From Eleginops maclovinus (taxonomy: Eukaryota > Chordata > Actinopteri > Perciformes > Eleginopidae): a DNA stretch of 64,000 bases. The stretch lies in the NCBI RefSeq assembly GCF_036324505.1, contig NC_086370.1, forward strand, positions 9,038,512 through 9,102,511, written 5' to 3'. A program made the translations under genes and the position numbers. How positions within the stretch are numbered: position 1 is the stretch's first letter; each line of letters begins with the position of its first letter. A model generated the notes under the pieces. It saw only the letters and a program-made list of their open reading frames with translations, searched no databases and was not told the origin of the DNA. Positions 25,301-37,302 of the stretch are shown one piece after another.

Positions 25301-27320
25301 GCAGTGAAAACACCCCAGTGTGGAAAAGACAATGCATTACACAACATGAACTTTCCTGGAGAATGATTAAATTACTGAATAGCTCCATGCACTGTAGCTT
25401 CTAAACGCTGTTGTGTGAGCTGCCTCTCAAAAGTCATGATGCTTAAAAACACTATAAAATGTTAATGATTGCACTAATGTTACAATTAGTATTTTAAAAA
25501 ATGTAAAGGCCTTTGTAAGAGTTCGGCCTTGGAAAGTACTTAACTGCCGGATGTTTACCTTTTCTTATATTACTGTAGAGCAGCTCTATTTAAGCTTAGC
25601 GCTCTTGCACAATGTTTACTTTTTTATTGCTAAACTTATAAATGGACATGTGGAGGAGGAAGCACTGTTTACATTCAAATGGCTCACCAGCCATTCAGCC
25701 AGATAATGCAGCTCATTTTAGTCAATTTATTATTCATGATAAAACAACCAAAATAGGCCTTGCAAGCTCAGCAAGGCTTTGCTTGCTAATGCAGAAGTTT
25801 TGTGAAAGGCACAACAGATAAAATGACCCATCAGACACCAGGCCCCCAGTGTTGAAAGCTGTCCTCCTCCATGAATCATGGATCACTTGCGTACAGAGGT
25901 CACATACCAAATGCGTGGAGAGACAATGATTCAAAGGGTGACAACATTTCATCAGAGCACAATATTTTATATGGCTTTTGACGAGATATTTCACAAAGCC
26001 TGTCAACATTTCCTGGAGAAGCTTCAAATCCAGAGTAAGCCATACTTCCCTTTGGAGTTATTGATGAAGAACAACTGCAGAGAGATGGACTATGATAAAT
26101 AAAATGAAACAGTTGGACCCCTGCATGACCCTGATACGAGTCATGCTCACTTGATATTTCTCAATTGCAGTGTTCGGTCATAAAATGTCACAGCCCTGAT
26201 TCCAAACAGCTGTTTGAAATACATCTATTTATTATCAGTGCATGATTATATCTACAAGGCAGAGGACAGTTATTCTGCAAAGCCTGGATCTGAAACAGAC
26301 ACTTCTGCATTTCTTCAAAGACTGTAAAGAGAGAAATCTGTAACCAACTTGATGCCTGCTGCATTTTATTGGTATCTTCACTTCAGAGTTTTCTGCTGCG
26401 CTGTATAATCCCTGCACAAAGTCAAATTATCTGCTTCATAATGGAGCTGCCAGAACATGTCAACAAACAGTGGCCCCAATTTTATCTCAGCTTTGCCAGT
26501 TGATCATTAGCTTCTATCACTTAGCAAAACTCTGCTGAAGCTGGAGTGCAGTTTAAATTATGGCTGAAGGGATACCGTTGCATTTTTTACTTTAACTGGC
26601 ACTCCTCTCACTCGAGAAGTTGAGACTGAGGGGAATGATTGTAATTTTGAGTTTCTCCCAAAAATGGGATTTCACATTTAAACCAGGGGCACACTGAGAT
26701 GCAAAATCAGGGTTTCCATGAAATATGTGAAGCGGCTGGTGAAGCAAATATAAGATACTGCATAAGTGCCAGGTGGTAGTCGGGGTGCAGGGGGACTGGC
26801 ATTTGGCAATCATTTTAGTAAACCTAGTATCCACAAAATGCTCCATTGCCCTTTTTCCAACAGCCATTTTCCCGATAATTAGACACCCATTGACCTAAAG
26901 GCCAACAATACACAAACCTCTCTGAAACAAACAGAAGCACATGGCTAATTAATATGAAGAATTACATAGGTTTTGCCTACTCAACTTTAGCTGGTGCTTG
27001 TTGCCTTTGTAAAAATTAGGTAGTTTTCTGTTTGTTGCAGGTAGTGTACTTTCCTAAAAATCAGCTTTTGGAACAAAGGCTTTGGAATAATAATAACTAT
27101 TGCCATAATGGCATGGCTCCGCGTACAGCTTTGTGTTAAAGCATTAGCTAAATTAGCAATAGCATGAGAGAATTAACTTAAGGCTGCAATAATCAATATT
27201 TTATTTCAACTATCACTTGAAAGTTGCCCAAAGCTTTAATACATTCACTCCAATAAACCAACTGCACACTACCTGCCCAGCACCGAACAAGAAATAGACA
27301 AGATTATGAACTACTAGTGA
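22400..27320. other. Gene-free stretch, nothing firm
   Basis: Unique sequence without recognisable exons or TE ends. A 62-codon frame at 23473-23661 (+) begins at TTG and has no homology I recognise. Confidence 0.5.
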
Positions 27321-27325
27321 ATATA

Positions 27326-27470
27326 AAGGAAAATGTGGCAGCTAATGAGCCAGATTGTTCCCTCTGCTGTATAGGTGGAAACCAGAAGAGAGCTAAAAGG
27401 AGATTGAATGTTAGACTTACATTCAACCTGTGGACTCAAATAAAACTCCAAATGAATGAGTGTTTTGTAA
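27326..27470 (+). repeat. Fragment of a dispersed teleost repeat (same family as 62785-63175)
   Basis: The segment contains GGCAGCTAATGAGCCAGAT, then TTCCCTCT, then GGTGGAAACCAGA and AGAGCTAAAAGGAGATTGAA. The first part aligns with 63128-63170 (ACAGCTAAGAGGCAGATAGC). The rest matches the expected continuation of the same family as I recall it. Confidence 0.55.
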
Positions 27471-27705
27471 TCAAGTTTGTTTTAATGATAGGTTAAGTGA
27501 CCAACTAAATAAATAATGCAGGTATAAAGTCCACTAATAGGTGTGTGTTCAATACATTTTGTAGCATACTTTAGCATCCTTTGCTGGCATTTGAGAGCAC
27601 ACTATGTTCAAGAAAAAAAAGGAGGCTAGCTAAAGACATGCAAGAGACAGGAGCTTCCTAGCTAATTAGCTTCACCACTGACAGTTGCAGCCAAGGATGT
27701 TATGC

Positions 27706-27731
27706 ATGTGTGTGTGAGTGTGTGTGTGTGT
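27706..27731. repeat. Short interrupted (TG)n tract
   Basis: About 26 bp of TG units with a single GAG interruption. This is a simple repeat. Confidence 0.85.
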
Positions 27732-27734
27732 ACG

Positions 27735-30700
27735 GATTCTTCAAGAGCACCTTCAGGTTGTCAGGAAATAGCCTCCAGTCACAAACTTGTCCAAGATGCA
27801 GATGTGGTATAGCCGTTGGGTTTAGTGTAAACTGTGCTGCACACACGGTCAGCACTAATGTGTGATGTTACAAGACACAAGTCACAAACATCAGACAGCA
27901 ATTCTCCTGTGATGAATCACACTTCATTAAGACAATAGTTGCCTGATTGAAACGTGAACGCATTCACCTCGTTAGGAATGAATTCAATAGGAAATATGTC
28001 ACTTAGTGTTACCCACCTGCAGGAAACAAAAAATGTTTCCTCTGTTTCCACGCTGTCACAAACAAAACAAATCAACAAGCCTCTTCCTAGCTAAAATGTG
28101 TCATTGTTTTCCTGCAATGCCAAAGCAACTAACATCATTACCCACAATCCTAATGCAGCCATTATCACTGCAGTTTTAGTTTTGCCAAATGTATAAGTGC
28201 TCCACTCAATAGGAAATACTTCAGTTATATGAAGTGGGGTTTTCTGTGAGGGGGAAGCCTAATAAGGAAGCTTCAGCAGCTTTATAAAACAGCATCACAT
28301 ATGCATCATGCTTACACTATGTGACAGCTAGAGTTTATATGGCAAGGAGCCACTCATATAAATTGATACTTGAGGTCTTTCAATAAAGTATTTTTATAAC
28401 CCCTGAAGCCTGGTGTTGTTTGAGTACTAAAATATGTGCATTTATCATAATCATTCACTTCTTTCACTCTATGCATAATGAAAGGTATCTAACAAACCTC
28501 AGGACATGTTACGACCATTCTTTATTTAGTTCATACTTCATGCTAAGGATCTCAATAACTAGGATCTCACAAGTTAATAATGAAATATTTATTATGTGTT
28601 TGAGCTAGGTTTAGTGGTTGACATTTATTAGCATATATTGTTGATCGTATTTTTCTGTTGCATTATTTATTGGCCTCTTTATTGTGATCACAATTCATAT
28701 GCAGAAACATATTGTAACATGAATTCTGCATACTCTATGTACATTTCCTGTGATTCATTCATAAACCATAATTTAATGTATTTATGTATTAATTCATTTG
28801 ATGAATATGGTTTGTTTCCAGCTATTTACTCTCTGTTAATGAATCTGATGGCGCCTGGATTTTTGAATAAACCAAACCACAAAGGCTGCTCATGCTATTT
28901 GCTGGGTTCTGTTAGTTTGCCCAAAATGCTGCCAAAGGGGGTCCAATTTGTGTTAGCTAGAGCTTAAAAATCCACATGATTCTGTATGACCTTAAATGCC
29001 TCAGTTTTGTTTTTCCTTCGTGCCATTTCGGTTTCCAGGGACAAAAAATATTTTTGTATTTTTGAGATATTTAATGCAGCAGAAATGTTTTGATCCAGGG
29101 GGAGAATTAGAACAATGAAGTCAGAAAAAAGGCTTTACAGCTGTTAAGTAGATTCATAAAAAAATGATTGGCTCTCACAGTCAGACACTCATGGAATTAA
29201 AATGTCTGTCAATCAAAAAAATACCTTTGCTCCATTAACTTATGTGTCGGATGTTAGAATTAGATAAAACATTAAGAGATTTCCCTTCAGGATTTGATTG
29301 AGTGAGGGAGGTAAGCCTTGTGTGTTTGCATGACATATGGGTATTTAACTGTAAATGTAAAATATGACTTGGAAAAGTGTCAATAAGATCTAGGTATCAG
29401 ATGAAAAGGTAAACTTGGATCGTATCCTTACTTTTTTTGTCTGAAAGTGCCATTGCTTGAATTCAGAGTATTCTTAAACTTATGTAACAATCCATCTTGT
29501 CAACAACAAGTGTTCCCACTTGAATAGAAATTGAGTCTCAGGGTTGCATGCTCCTGAAGCCCTGGAGCACTTTGGGTGAAGTTTCTTTCAAATTTGTGAC
29601 CTTGCCCTTGAGATGCATGAATGCCACCAACAGTAATACTTGATAGTTGGTCCCTCTAACCACTGTGCTGTCACACAGTAGTTAGAGGGAGGGAATTGCA
29701 GTGCAACATTTGTTTGTAGAGTGGACAATTCAATTAGGCGGGGAATCAATTGGTTTGAATGTCAACTGGTCAATAAAATCCTGCCATACTGTCACTTCTC
29801 ATTTGTACTGAGACAGAGGATGCTATTAAAAAATGAAAGTAAAATTACCATCCTGACATCCTTCTGTTCACTGATGGTTGATGCTCCTGTCAATTCTCCA
29901 CTATGTCCTCAAATTACCGTAAATTAGCTCCTTCAGATTCCTCAAAACGGTTTGCCTATACATTTTGACCTGGACAATTACACACAATACACCACATGTC
30001 AGACAGCGAAGATCTCATTCCTCTGTTGATCCTCTGGTTAGGTGGCATAGAATGCAAACAACAACAACAACATTATTAGGACTTATGGATAAAACCTTAC
30101 CCTCCACTTATGACACAGTTCACCCAGCCTTGCTGAACATGACACCCTGGCATGAATTCAAGTGTGATTAGTAAGCCTACACATACAGTAAGTGTGTTAC
30201 ATCAGAACAAAAGAACCAAAAGAACTGACAGCATCAATAAGTTGATGTTTACAGAGGTATTTTTGCTTTACATTGTCATTACAAAGTCAATGACACCATC
30301 GATGTGTGGTAATAGCTAACTGTGGCTATCCTAAGGTAGCAGAACAACGGTAAGTGTTCAGAGGAGGTAAAAAGAACTAAAAGAGGTGGGGGGTAATAAA
30401 AACGTTTTCTTTTTTAAACAAACCTACCCTCCTATTAATGATACAAGGTGGTTTAAATGATTCTTACGTTTGTTTCTTGCTCGAAAGTTATGTTAGCAAG
30501 GCTGCTAGCAGTAGCACATTTTTACATTTGTAAATATAAGGTTTGAGACAGCCGCCAAAAACCTTAGCTAAAAAACACATATATAAACACATACGCACAG
30601 GCTAGATTCAACAGCAAGTTAGCGGAGCATTCTAACAGGAAAGTCTTATCAGTCTTATCATCCAAAACAAAAGTTGATCTCCTGGAGGCTATAGCTTCAC

Positions 30701-33300
30701 TCCGGAGCTGCATTCTTCAGCTCATCATGGGCGTTCTCTTTAACCAATTACATTTTCACCTCAATCCCCAGCATCCAATCATCGTGCTGCAATCAAACTT
30801 TAAAATTGTTCTCCTCTCTCCTGCAGTAAGCTGTGATTTCAGATGTTCATGCTGCGGCCCGTCTCCACCCTATCAACGTCCATTCCTCATATCCAGCGCA
30901 CAGGAGAGCTAATCCAAAGACCTCATCACACCTTCACTACAAAAAAGAAAGCATGCATGCAGAATTCATAAAATCTTATTGGTTCCTTAATAGACGCTCC
31001 ACACAAAGATTAAAACTGCTGATAAGACGGGGGAAAGCCTTTTGTTCCCAGTTTTTTCCCCCGAGGAGTTTGGTTTACTGTGCAGTGCTAGAAATGGTAA
31101 CAATGAATATGTTAGAAAGTTCCAATTGGGAAAATAATCCAGGCCATGAACATTCACACAGACACTGCTATCTACTGTCAGGATTAAATACAAGGAATCA
31201 TTGAACACAAGTAAACAAACAAAGCACAGTGCCAAAATAAAGATTTCTTCTAGGGCAAAGAAGAAAAATAAACTTGTGTTTTCTGTTAATGACCCAACAC
31301 AAGAAAGTCTGCACAGCAGCTCTGCCGCCTGGATACAGTCAACAGACCCAATTCATCCATGAAGACACAATGGCCTTTTGTTCAAAAAGAGACATGAAAA
31401 ATACACCAACCTCCTCAAGAATTTATTATTCCTACCTACTCCTTCACAGACTTGTCTGTTGTTCTCTTTAAACTTTATACATTGTGCTCACAATTACTGC
31501 ATTATTTGAGAGAATGACATGGTGACTGGAATACCTGCACTATTGTGGGTACTTTAACTGAAACGGTCCAACAAAAAAAAGCTGGTCTATTATGACCCTG
31601 AAAAACGCCTTAATATCTGTTCCTTCATCTTATAAATTAAGTTATTAAGTGGCAGAGGTCACTGATAATACTAATTGATCATCTCCTCTTGTGAATTAAT
31701 TACATTGATCCATTAGTACGTCTCAGTGACCTGTTGCCGAAGTTCTAATCTGTTCAGACTAATCAGAGCTGATGTCTCCTGAGTACCCATGAAACGTCTG
31801 CTCCTCCAGCGCGCTGCACAGAAAAGTTTTCTGAGGTGTTTTCCTGCCTGCAGTTTTGGTGTTATTAGTTGGATTATATTAATGTTTTTTCAGAGAATAG
31901 AAGCACAGCTGTACACTGTATCCGAGAAGTCAGGCAGCAAAATAGCACGCATTGCAACTGGCACATTTATCTGTTCGGAAAATGTGTCGTAGCATATGCA
32001 ATGCTGGCATCTTTTTTTTAATGAGTGATGATCAAGCAAAAATGCTGCTAAATTCTGTGTGTGAAAAGTTTCAATACAAAGCAGCAGTATTACATTACTG
32101 AGTCATGTTGTTGGCTATTTACTTCTTCCTTTAGGGGAAAAACAATACTTGTAACAGTGTGAGCCTGATGTTCTTTATAGGCTACATAATGCAAAGCACA
32201 TCCATAAAAATGCATTATCAACAGCTGGGTTGTTTAGGAGGGGGAAAAGGATGGTATGAAATTGTAGCAGTATTGGCAGAAGTTAAGGTTGTACTGTCAA
32301 TAATATTAGTCGGTACATGGTATCCAGCCATCCATAGTTGTATACTGTACACAACATACCTTTACAGTGTCTTACAGACAGCAATTATAGCAGCAAAACA
32401 ATGATTAAGGGTTAAGGATGGGACAGCCTCTGTGTAAATGCTGTGGGAAAAACTGGCTGTCCTGTTTCCGATTGCCTTCAAGTTAAAAAGATTGTTAACA
32501 GAGCTATAAAAGATATTGTGCCTCTTCCTCCATAGTCTAATGGTTTGGAGTTCCGCGAGGCACAGTATCTTTCTGCCTATTAATTACTGAAGTATTTCCA
32601 TACCTCACAGTCCTTCTAAAGGTGAGGATGTTATAGATCCTAGCACAATTATACCTCCCTGTGACATGGAAAACTTTTCAGCTGTCCTTAAAATAACCAT
32701 CATGTTAACTATACAGGTGTAACGCTAAACCCTTAGTTTCAAAACTTTCCCAATTAACTGGTGTAGAGAAACAACCTGCCTGGGTGATGAGAGGATTTGC
32801 TCGTTCTGCCATATGCGATCGGTCAAAACAAGGGTCTCAGGGTACATGTCTGAGATTAAACCACTACATTTCACTTGTTAATGGTTTTCAGTCCATTTCA
32901 CTCTGTCCTTTAAAACTTCATGCCACAGAAAGAGCTTCATAACCCTCTGAGGGCTTATGAATTAGTCTCTCTTCATGCAAATTTGGTACAAAGAGAAAAA
33001 TCATGTCAAATTTCAATTAGTATGTATTGAGTTATGTCGTTGTCTTTGAAGATTATAGAACAATTCTCAGGTGTATACGACTTCTAAGTTGACCATTATC
33101 ATTATGGCACCATATTCTTTCCTCCTTTTGTAATTCACTTTATAGAGAAAATGCACAGAAGAGATGATTTGATAATTATGTAAGCCAACCAAGTCGAGTT
33201 TGGTTACCTAAACTTCTAAACCAAAGAAGGTTCAATTGGGCTATGATGAGAAGCATGGGCAAATCTTAAAAAATATATACAAGTGTTCCTTTTCTGTGAG
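27735..33300. other. Gene-free stretch; one strong hairpin, nothing else firm
   Basis: No exons were recognised. The longest frame (30833-31204, +) looks like chance. A 17-bp-stem hairpin lies at 29651-29690. Confidence 0.5.
29651..29690. repeat. Short inverted repeat / hairpin
   Basis: The arm TCCCTCTAACCACTGTG (29651-29667) is followed by a 6-nt loop (CTGTCA) and CACAGTAGTTAGAGGGA (29674-29690), the reverse complement with one mismatch. The stem is 17 bp with 16 paired. It is shorter than a typical pre-miRNA stem. It could be a decayed palindromic element or a chance hairpin. Confidence 0.8.
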
Positions 33301-33515
33301 CAAAATTGCTTAGGAACTACTTGAATCACTGTGCAAATACAAAGGAAGTTGGCGTGTTAGTACAGTTACATAAATACTGACCTGATTACATCTGCCAACT
33401 AATTTCACCTGTGTTTCTGGGCGGATATGGAAGGTGAGGTGGTCAGGACCAAAGGAAACGCTGTATCCAGTGTGAAGTTGTTGGTATGTTTCTTGAGAAA
33501 GGCCGTGCACTGCTG

Positions 33516-33618
33516 TCCTCTCCCTCCCTCCCTCCCTCCCTCTCTCCTCTCACTCTCTCCCTCTCTCGCTCTCTCTCTATCCTCCGTCCCTCCCTCTCTC
33601 CCTCCCTCCCTCTCATCT
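33516..33618. repeat. Polypyrimidine (CCCT/CT)n tract
   Basis: About 100 bp of nearly pure C/T on the plus strand, made of CCCT and CT units (for example CCTCCCTCCCTCCC). It has mirror-repeat character and could form triplex DNA. Open frames through it on both strands are low-complexity artefacts. Confidence 0.93.
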
Positions 33619-33639
33619 CCGTCTACGCCCGCTCCCATC

Positions 33640-34048
33640 TCTCCCCTGACCTCTCCGCCCGCCGTCCAACCCACCTTTCCCCACAGCCAAATGTACCAGG
33701 ACATAAATCCCCCTCCCTCACACACCCGTCCCTCATCCAGCACCAGTCACTTTCTATTCTCAGCTGCTACTGAAAATGTACTTTGCACAAAGTCTTATTT
33801 GCACTAAAGACCTACTTGCACTACCGTCAAACTGTGTAGTTTGTGTCTAATATATGTATGTATTACTTAGGTTTGTTTTTTATACCCCTTTTTACCCCCC
33901 CCCTTTTTTCTCTACGCTCTTATCTTTGTATGTTATATGTTCTTGTTTATATTTGCACTGTGGGACTGCCAGAAACGGTATTTAAATTCTCTGTATGTAT
34001 AACACATGTGGAAACTTTGACAATAAAGTGGACTTTGACTTGACTTGT
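33640..34048 (+). mobile_element. 3' UTR of a 5'-truncated LINE (CR1/L2/Rex1 type)
   Basis: The end reads TGTGGGACTGCCAGAAACGG, later GACAATAAAGTGGACTTTG, then a short tandem tail ACTTGACTTG. This is the recurring 3' terminus of a fish non-LTR retrotransposon with an AATAAA near its end and a short repeated tail. No coding portion is visible upstream, so the copy is truncated inside the 3' UTR. The left boundary is uncertain because it runs into the polypyrimidine tract. Confidence 0.65.
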
Positions 34049-36403
34049 GGTAATTGTAATCAGAAATACTTCATTTTGTTGTACAGGTAGTTAGAACTGA
34101 AATCTGTCCACATTTTTTATAAACTTGTGACAATTGGTGTCAAGGACTCACTATTGCCTTTTGAACTCTAGTCCTATTCTGTTCACAACTTTTCATTTGT
34201 TGGTGTATTATGTATGTTCTTCTGTAACAGAAAATAATTTAAAGCATACAATTTGTTCATCTTTGTGCCTTCCAAGTGCTAAGGCAATGTGATAAAGTTC
34301 TTTTCAACAACTTTATTCTCATTTGATTCTTAAACCCAGGAGCACGAAGTGACAGTTTGCAGAATCATATTTTACAATAACTGGCCTGTCACATCAAGCC
34401 AATGCGCACATCTAATGCTAAAAAATGATATGACTCTACCAAACCCCTGCCTTTATTATGAGCACTGTATCTGAGGGAATGTAAAATGACAGCAAAAATG
34501 GCTGGCAATAATTGAATTGAGATGCATTCTGAGTCTTCACTGCATTGGGTTAATGTGCCGGAGCAGTCATTGTTTACTATTCAAATCTGTGAAGCTGTCT
34601 CTTCAGGGCATTAGACTTTACTTGATAAGTGAAGTGCATTTAGCTGAGGACCTTGACCTTGCAAAGTCACATGGTAAACTGAATAGATGAATATTAATAG
34701 AACTGTATTTGCAAATTTAATATATATTTATCAGCATAGATTTTACAAAGGAAGCCCATTCAATTAAAAAGCTTGGGGAAAATATGTTCAGTTCTCTTTA
34801 GACTGTATGCCACATGTACATGGAGGAATATTCTTTAAAAGGAAAATGTTTACTAAAAAGTAATTCAGGGGAACTTTTACTGCCACTTAATTAAACGCAT
34901 GGTTGCAAGATAAAACTTTGAATTCATTGATTTAGATAAACATTTTCAGTTGCAAAAAATTAATTATAAGTTGAGTTGACGTAATAATGTTGGTAATTAC
35001 AGCAACTTAATATTGTGTGCAATTTAAACTCTGATTTCTGCATTAATTGACTTAAAACTACATTCAAGTTGTAGTAAGTAATGCAATTGGCTTGAGTTAA
35101 GGATTTCAAGTCCACTCCCACTTAACATGCTTGGACAAGTTCTGACAGTTTAGCCTGTGTGTTCGCTGACATAGGCTGAAGAAATACTATACAAAGGACA
35201 TTTTTAAGGTGAGTGTCATCTTTTGTCATTCAAATATAGTAGATAGCCTTGTAGTTGCACTGTATAGGTAAATTGCTGTTAGCAGCCTCTGAACTGTGGA
35301 TAGTTCTGTGAGAGGGTACAAAGTAGTAGAGCTTTTTGCATTTCTTGCTCATTTCCTGCAGTGTTGCTTTTATCTAGAATAGCCTGGAGGAAGACCTGTT
35401 TGGTATGGTATTTGTATTGTAAAAATACTTTGGTTACTATTGTTATATAACTTTTTATTTAAAAAAGTCTTTGTTTTAAAGGCTGCATTACATCTACTGT
35501 ATGTACAGTATCGTAATGTGATTCTGACAGTATCACACAGACATACGTGTATTTACTTAACTTTGCATCAATAGTAAATGCAAAGATACTATCCCATTCT
35601 AGGCCGATTAGTATCTTGTAAAGCCCATATCGAAACAATATGGGCTGGAGATGCAAAATATGTGAATTTGAAACTCCTGCAATAACAGAGTTGCTAAAAC
35701 CTTACAGGTTACGCCATGGTCATGGTGGGCAACCTCTGCACAGTTTAAAAAGTATGCAATCACCTAATTCATTGTCTCTTACACGCTAACCTATCATTTA
35801 ATTTGCTTCAAAAGGACACAAACGAGGCAGGCCTTGATGGACAAATGATGAATATCGTCATCATCAGTGACCGGTCCACCCCAGGATCTGACCATAACAT
35901 GGCAACCATCGTGGTCGAGGGAACCAAAGTCGAAGTCCAGTAGTTCCACAGCATGGTATTTGGCTTTGGCTGTTCTCTCCATGGAGACTTGGGTTTTTAA
36001 GGGGTCAGCATTGTTTAAGATGTTTTTAGATGTGTTCCAAAATATTTAAACTGCCTTTGGAACTGGCCAGCATTTAATCGTTATAAAGGTGATGAATGAG
36101 CAAGCATCCTGCGTTAAATTTGTTCATACAGTTGAAAATAATGACCGTCGCCAGTGAAAACATCTTTGTTACATCTTTTCTAAAATTGATGTGTTTGATC
36201 TGCAGATTGGTCGCCATTGAAAGTTTGTTACTGTAGTTTTACAAAACATTTACAAACGTTCTAGAAAATGATTTTAAAACTAGAGTTACAACATTTTACA
36301 GATATTACATATTTGGCGCTGGTTATAAATCTGCAAAGAGTTAAAGGGCCTCTAACTTTGATGTGATGGCAGAATTGATTTCCTGTGTCCCCTTTTATTT
36401 CTT
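34049..36403. other. AT-rich stretch, possibly part of an old DNA transposon
   Basis: No exons recognised. From about 34950 many AACTTAA/TTAAGTT-like words appear, resembling the segment at 36880-37302. A good donor-like AAGGTGAGT occurs near 35208. The two segments may be halves of one decayed element (see findings). Confidence 0.35.
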
Positions 36404-36717
36404 TCAAGGTTTCAAGGTTTTATTGGTCATATGCACAGCAGATACAACGTATATGTTGGCAATGAAAATCTTATGTCCCATGCTCCTCCAGCAACTCAAC
36501 ATACATGGTGCAAATAAGATAAATAAAATAGTGAAAAAGAGAGAAGAATATTTACAATAACAACAATAAAGATTTGAGGATGTGAAATATACACATATGT
36601 GGAATACATTGAAAGTATTTAAATACTTTACACTGTTGAATGAGCCGTATAACAGATGTATATGGCAGTATGTATATATAGATATGTGTACTATAACAGA
36701 TATGTATGGCATAGGTC

Positions 36718-36748
<31 letters not shown>

Positions 36749-36805
36749 ACTATAAACAGATCTGAGTAGACATTCACAGAGCTCAGGAGTTCAGCAGCCT
36801 GTGGT
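36404..36805 (-). mobile_element. LINE 3'-UTR copy, 5'-truncated (same family as 54930-56200)
   Basis: The sequence from TCAAGGTTTCAAGGTTTTAT to CAGCAGCCTGTGGTA is nearly identical to 54930 onward, including TATGTTGGCAATGAAAATC and CCATGCTCCTCCAGCAACTC. In LINE orientation (minus) it ends with two copies of the octamer ACCTTGAA. Only the 3' UTR is present. The copy breaks off just before the RT stop codon region and lacks an 8-bp stretch (TCTTATAG) present in the longer copy. Confidence 0.92.
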
Positions 36806-36879
36806 AATATGGCTTATTTGTTTATTTATTATTTGTGGGGCAGATTAAATGTGTTGTTTTTTTGTTTTTCTCAAGACTT

Positions 36880-37302
36880 AAATATCATGTGTTGAAATAA
36901 ACAACTACAATTCAAAATATAAAAATGAATTGCCTAACATTTTTGTTGTTGAATTAATTCATTTCCTATGAAAGAAATATATTTGGAGCAACTTAATTTA
37001 GAAATGGTTGTCAACTTAAAAACATGTGTTCATAATGATGGTAATTAATTACATACAACTTAACATTCCTTTTAAATAATGGGGTAAAACTAGTTGGAAC
37101 CATTTTTTGAGTAATCAACTTGTGTTTATGCTACAAATGATTAAGTAAGTGGTAATTAAAAACACCTCTGATTGTAGAACGCCTTCTCCCCTAATTCAAA
37201 TAAGTTTGTTGGTGTAACACAATTTCATTAGAAGTTGTGTTACCAATGCAAATTGTTGCATTGGTTTTCTTTGTTGAACCAAAGCATTTTTTTTTTACAG
37301 TG
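36880..37302. mobile_element. Possible end of a MITE-like element with CACTGTAAAAA terminus
   Basis: The block ends in T-run + ACAGTG (37286-37302), the reverse complement of CACTGTAAAAAA, a terminus shared by common fish non-autonomous DNA transposons. It is rich in AACTTAA/AAGTTG words, as those elements are. No matching left terminus was found nearby, so the call is tentative. Confidence 0.38.

Noticed and set aside
30326..30345. CCTAAGGTAGCAGAACAACG, faintly like a large-subunit rRNA word
   Set aside because: The similarity is only about ten bases, with no flanking rRNA sequence or structure.
30833..31204. 123-codon plus-strand frame
   Set aside because: It starts at a non-Kozak ATG, has mixed composition and lacks splice sites or motifs. 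It is compatible with chance in 64 kb.
33427..33807. Open frames of 95-126 codons rich in S, P and L (plus) and G, E and R (minus)
   Set aside because: They are products of the polypyrimidine tract; low complexity, no start or splice context.
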